Shown here: piece by piece, positions 6,199-7,687 of the stretch | Layout of the letters: every line of letters starts with the position of its first letter | How positions within the stretch are numbered: position 1 is the stretch's first letter | Assembly: GCA_002701785.1 (NCBI GenBank) | Contig: NZXC01000041.1 | Location: 1 to 7,687, forward strand | Source of the DNA: Fidelibacterota bacterium | Lineage (GTDB): Bacteria > Fidelibacterota > Marinisomatia > Marinisomatales > TCS55 | DNA length: 7,687 nt | Direction of reading: 5' to 3' | Notes under the pieces: generated by a model | Told to the model about the DNA's origin: nothing | Database searches by the model: none | The model's input: only the letters and a program-made list of their open reading frames with translations | Program-made: the position numbers and the translations under genes

Positions 6199-7161
6199 TT
6201 ATGAAATAATATCATTAATCTTTTTCGTAAGTGCATCATCAAACTGTTCTAAATAATCAACCGTTCTTAAGTTTTGTTTTAGTTGATCAGAGTTAGATGC
6301 TCCAAGAATAACTGTGCTGACATTTTTATTTTGTAGACACCAACCTAAAGCAAGATTAACCAAAGGCATACCTATGCTATTAGCAACTTCTTCAAGTTCA
6401 TTTGTTATCTTTAACATAGTTTCGCCTTTATCACTATTCAACCTATCTTTCAGAAACTCATAACCATCTAAATTCATTCTCGTACCCTTAGGAATTCCAT
6501 TTTTGTATTTTCCACTTAAGATACCTGAAGCCAACGGGGACCAAATAGTTGTACCAAGCCCTCTATTTTTAAATAAATCAAGATATTCATTTTCCATTTT
6601 TGATCGATTAAAAATATTATACTCAGGCTGTTCCATTGTTGGTGGCGTAAGTTGCTTTTCTTCAGAAATATTGTATGCCATTTCGATCTGATCTGCGCTC
6701 CACTCTGATGTTCCCCAATAAATAATTTTTCCTTGAAGTATTAATGAATGCATTGCTCGTACGGTTTCCTCAATTGGGGTTTCTGGATCAGGTCGATGAC
6801 AAAAAAACAAATCAAGATAATCTACTTGCATACGCTGAAGTGCAGCATTACACGCATCATGAATATGCTTCGCACTTAATCCTCGCTGGGTTGGAAGTTC
6901 ACCACCCCAAAAAACTTTACTAGATAAACAATACGTGTCTCTGGGAAAAGCAAGTTTTTTTAATGCTTGACCCATTATTTCTTCAGATTTACCATTTGCA
7001 TACGCTTCTGCATTATCAAAAAAATTAACGCCTCCATCATATGCAATTTTCATCATTTCCGCTGCCATAGATGTATCTATTTGAAAGGAAAATGTTACCC
7101 ATGATCCATATGATAATTCACTTATTTTTAATCCAGACTTACCAAGATTTCGATATTTCAT
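6199..7161 (-). CDS. Aldo/keto reductase, Kv-beta-like
   Basis: This 320-residue (alpha/beta)8-barrel NADPH-dependent reductase is complete and of typical length for the voltage-gated potassium channel beta-subunit-like AKR group. The catalytic tetrad is Asp49, Tyr54 (in FFDNAEAYANGKSE), Lys82 and His122 (in FFCHRPDPETP). Other family blocks are PIEETVRAM (129-137), YWGTSEWS (148-155), a WSPLASGILSGKY segment (207-219) and ILGASNSDQL (285-294), all close to Kv-beta and its bacterial relatives. True Kv-beta subunits carry Asn at the His122 position, so this protein looks like a regular aldehyde or ketone reductase. It follows the phosphatase-like gene by 34 bases on the same strand and probably shares its transcript. 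Upstream of the start is a purine-rich AAGAAAGAAA, only a weak ribosome-binding signal. It ends 8 bases from the stop of the converging NagB fusion. The substrate is unknown. Confidence 0.93.
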   Translation of the reverse strand: MKYRNLGKSGLKISELSYGSWVTFSFQIDTSMAAEMMKIAYDGGVNFFDNAEAYANGKSEEIMGQALKKLAFPRDTYCLSSKVFWGGELPTQRGLSAKHIHDACNAALQRMQVDYLDLFFCHRPDPETPIEETVRAMHSLILQGKIIYWGTSEWSADQIEMAYNISEEKQLTPPTMEQPEYNIFNRSKMENEYLDLFKNRGLGTTIWSPLASGILSGKYKNGIPKGTRMNLDGYEFLKDRLNSDKGETMLKITNELEEVANSIGMPLVNLALGWCLQNKNVSTVILGASNSDQLKQNLRTVDYLEQFDDALTKKINDIIS

Positions 7162-7195
7162 TATATATTTCTTTCTTACTTAATTATTAAAAATA

Positions 7196-7687
7196 TTAAT
7201 CATAAAACATAGTTTTTATCATTGGTGCAACAGTTCTTTCATTTTGATATTCTATTCCAAGAAAAGAAGCTATTGTTGAAGCAATTTGACTACTATAAAT
7301 TTTTTCATGATTGGTCATTTCTCCTTTTGGAGGAGTGTCTGGTCCGATAACAGCCATCCATACATGTTCAGCTCCGTTTACTGAACTCCCATGATTCCTC
7401 CAAGAATCGATATCTTTATTTCCTCTTCCATGATCTGTCGTAATAAGTATCGTGGTCTTATTTTTATAATAATAATTACTTTGAACCCAATTCCACAAAT
7501 CGGACACATATTGATCTAATTGATTGGCAGCATTTAGATATTTATCATACTTACCTTCATGTGCATATTCATCAGTTTCATCATAAGCTATATATAATAA
7601 TTTTGGTCTCATTTCTTCAAGATAAATTTTTGCAAAATTGTGTGTTATTGCATCATATCGAACACTTCTCCAAGGAACAGGTATCTG
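7196..7687 (-). CDS. C-terminal part of an alkaline-phosphatase-superfamily enzyme (phosphodiesterase/phosphatase-like)
   Basis: The frame is open from the right edge to the stop at 7196, giving 163 residues of an incomplete protein. The ATG at 7612 is internal, since the 25 codons before it continue without a stop and fit the family (RYDAITHNFAKIYLEE). Within the visible part, YDETDEYAH supplies the metal ligands Asp39 and His43, TTDHGRG supplies Asp85 and His86, and GAEHVW supplies His108, the spacing expected for type I phosphodiesterase/nucleotide pyrophosphatase-like and related members of the superfamily. The N-terminal metal Asp, the Thr/Ser nucleophile and any signal peptide lie outside the window. 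Such enzymes usually act outside the cytoplasmic membrane on phosphoesters or sulfoesters, but which one cannot be told here. The aldo/keto reductase gene follows 34 bases downstream, so the two probably form an operon. Confidence 0.85.
   Translation of the reverse strand, partial: QIPVPWRSVRYDAITHNFAKIYLEEMRPKLLYIAYDETDEYAHEGKYDKYLNAANQLDQYVSDLWNWVQSNYYYKNKTTILITTDHGRGNKDIDSWRNHGSSVNGAEHVWMAVIGPDTPPKGEMTNHEKIYSSQIASTIASFLGIEYQNERTVAPMIKTMFYD

Noticed and set aside
6193..6211. A/T-only inverted repeat (8-base arms, ATG loop) between the convergent NagB-fusion and aldo/keto reductase genes
   Set aside because: It could be a weak shared terminator, but it has no G-C pairs and no T run directly after it on either strand, so it may be chance in an AT-rich region.
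6503..6691. Plus-strand open frame opposite the aldo/keto reductase
   Set aside because: It is antisense to conserved AKR motifs and has no independent evidence.
7196..7612. Treating the ATG at 7612 as the start of a 138-residue protein
   Set aside because: The frame stays open to the right edge and the upstream residues fit the same enzyme family, so this is the 3' part of a longer gene.

Overview
The window is strongly AT-rich and densely coding. It carries seven protein genes or gene parts, no RNA genes, no mobile elements and no CRISPR. Most genes lack a clear Shine-Dalgarno sequence and start behind A/T-rich leaders. One gene is a NagB/PIG-L fusion of a type familiar from Bacteroidota. 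Together these suggest a Bacteroidota or wider FCB-group bacterium, possibly an AT-rich marine lineage, but the sequence alone cannot settle this.

Layout, left to right. A membrane-protein gene (minus strand) starts at 211 and runs off the left edge. A strong minus-strand intrinsic terminator (about 261-291) separates it from a compact minus-strand operon. That operon, in transcription order, is an alkylglycerol-monooxygenase-like membrane di-iron hydroxylase (3742-2477), a linalool dehydratase/isomerase (LinD) family protein with an N-terminal membrane anchor (2435-1212), and a classical short-chain dehydrogenase (1215-340). The last two overlap by ATGA. A 129-base AT-rich divergent promoter region separates the operon from a plus-strand gene for a 772-residue glucosamine-6-phosphate deaminase/PIG-L deacetylase fusion (3872-6190). 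That gene converges, 8 bases apart, on a minus-strand pair: the C-terminal part of an alkaline-phosphatase-superfamily enzyme (from the right edge to 7196), then a Kv-beta-like aldo/keto reductase (7161-6199).

The operon is the most interesting part. Its members come from families that hydroxylate lipids at membranes (AGMO/fatty-acid hydroxylase), dehydrate or isomerise allylic alcohols without a cofactor (LinD), and oxidise alcohols or reduce carbonyls (SDR). Conserved order, tight spacing and a terminator after the last gene suggest one lipid- or isoprenoid-modifying pathway. Its substrate is not known from the sequence. The LinD-like protein keeps equivalents of most catalytic residues of Castellaniella LinD but appears to differ at the Tyr45 position. 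The NagB half of the fusion likewise lacks the family glutamate, so its reaction may not be the standard one.
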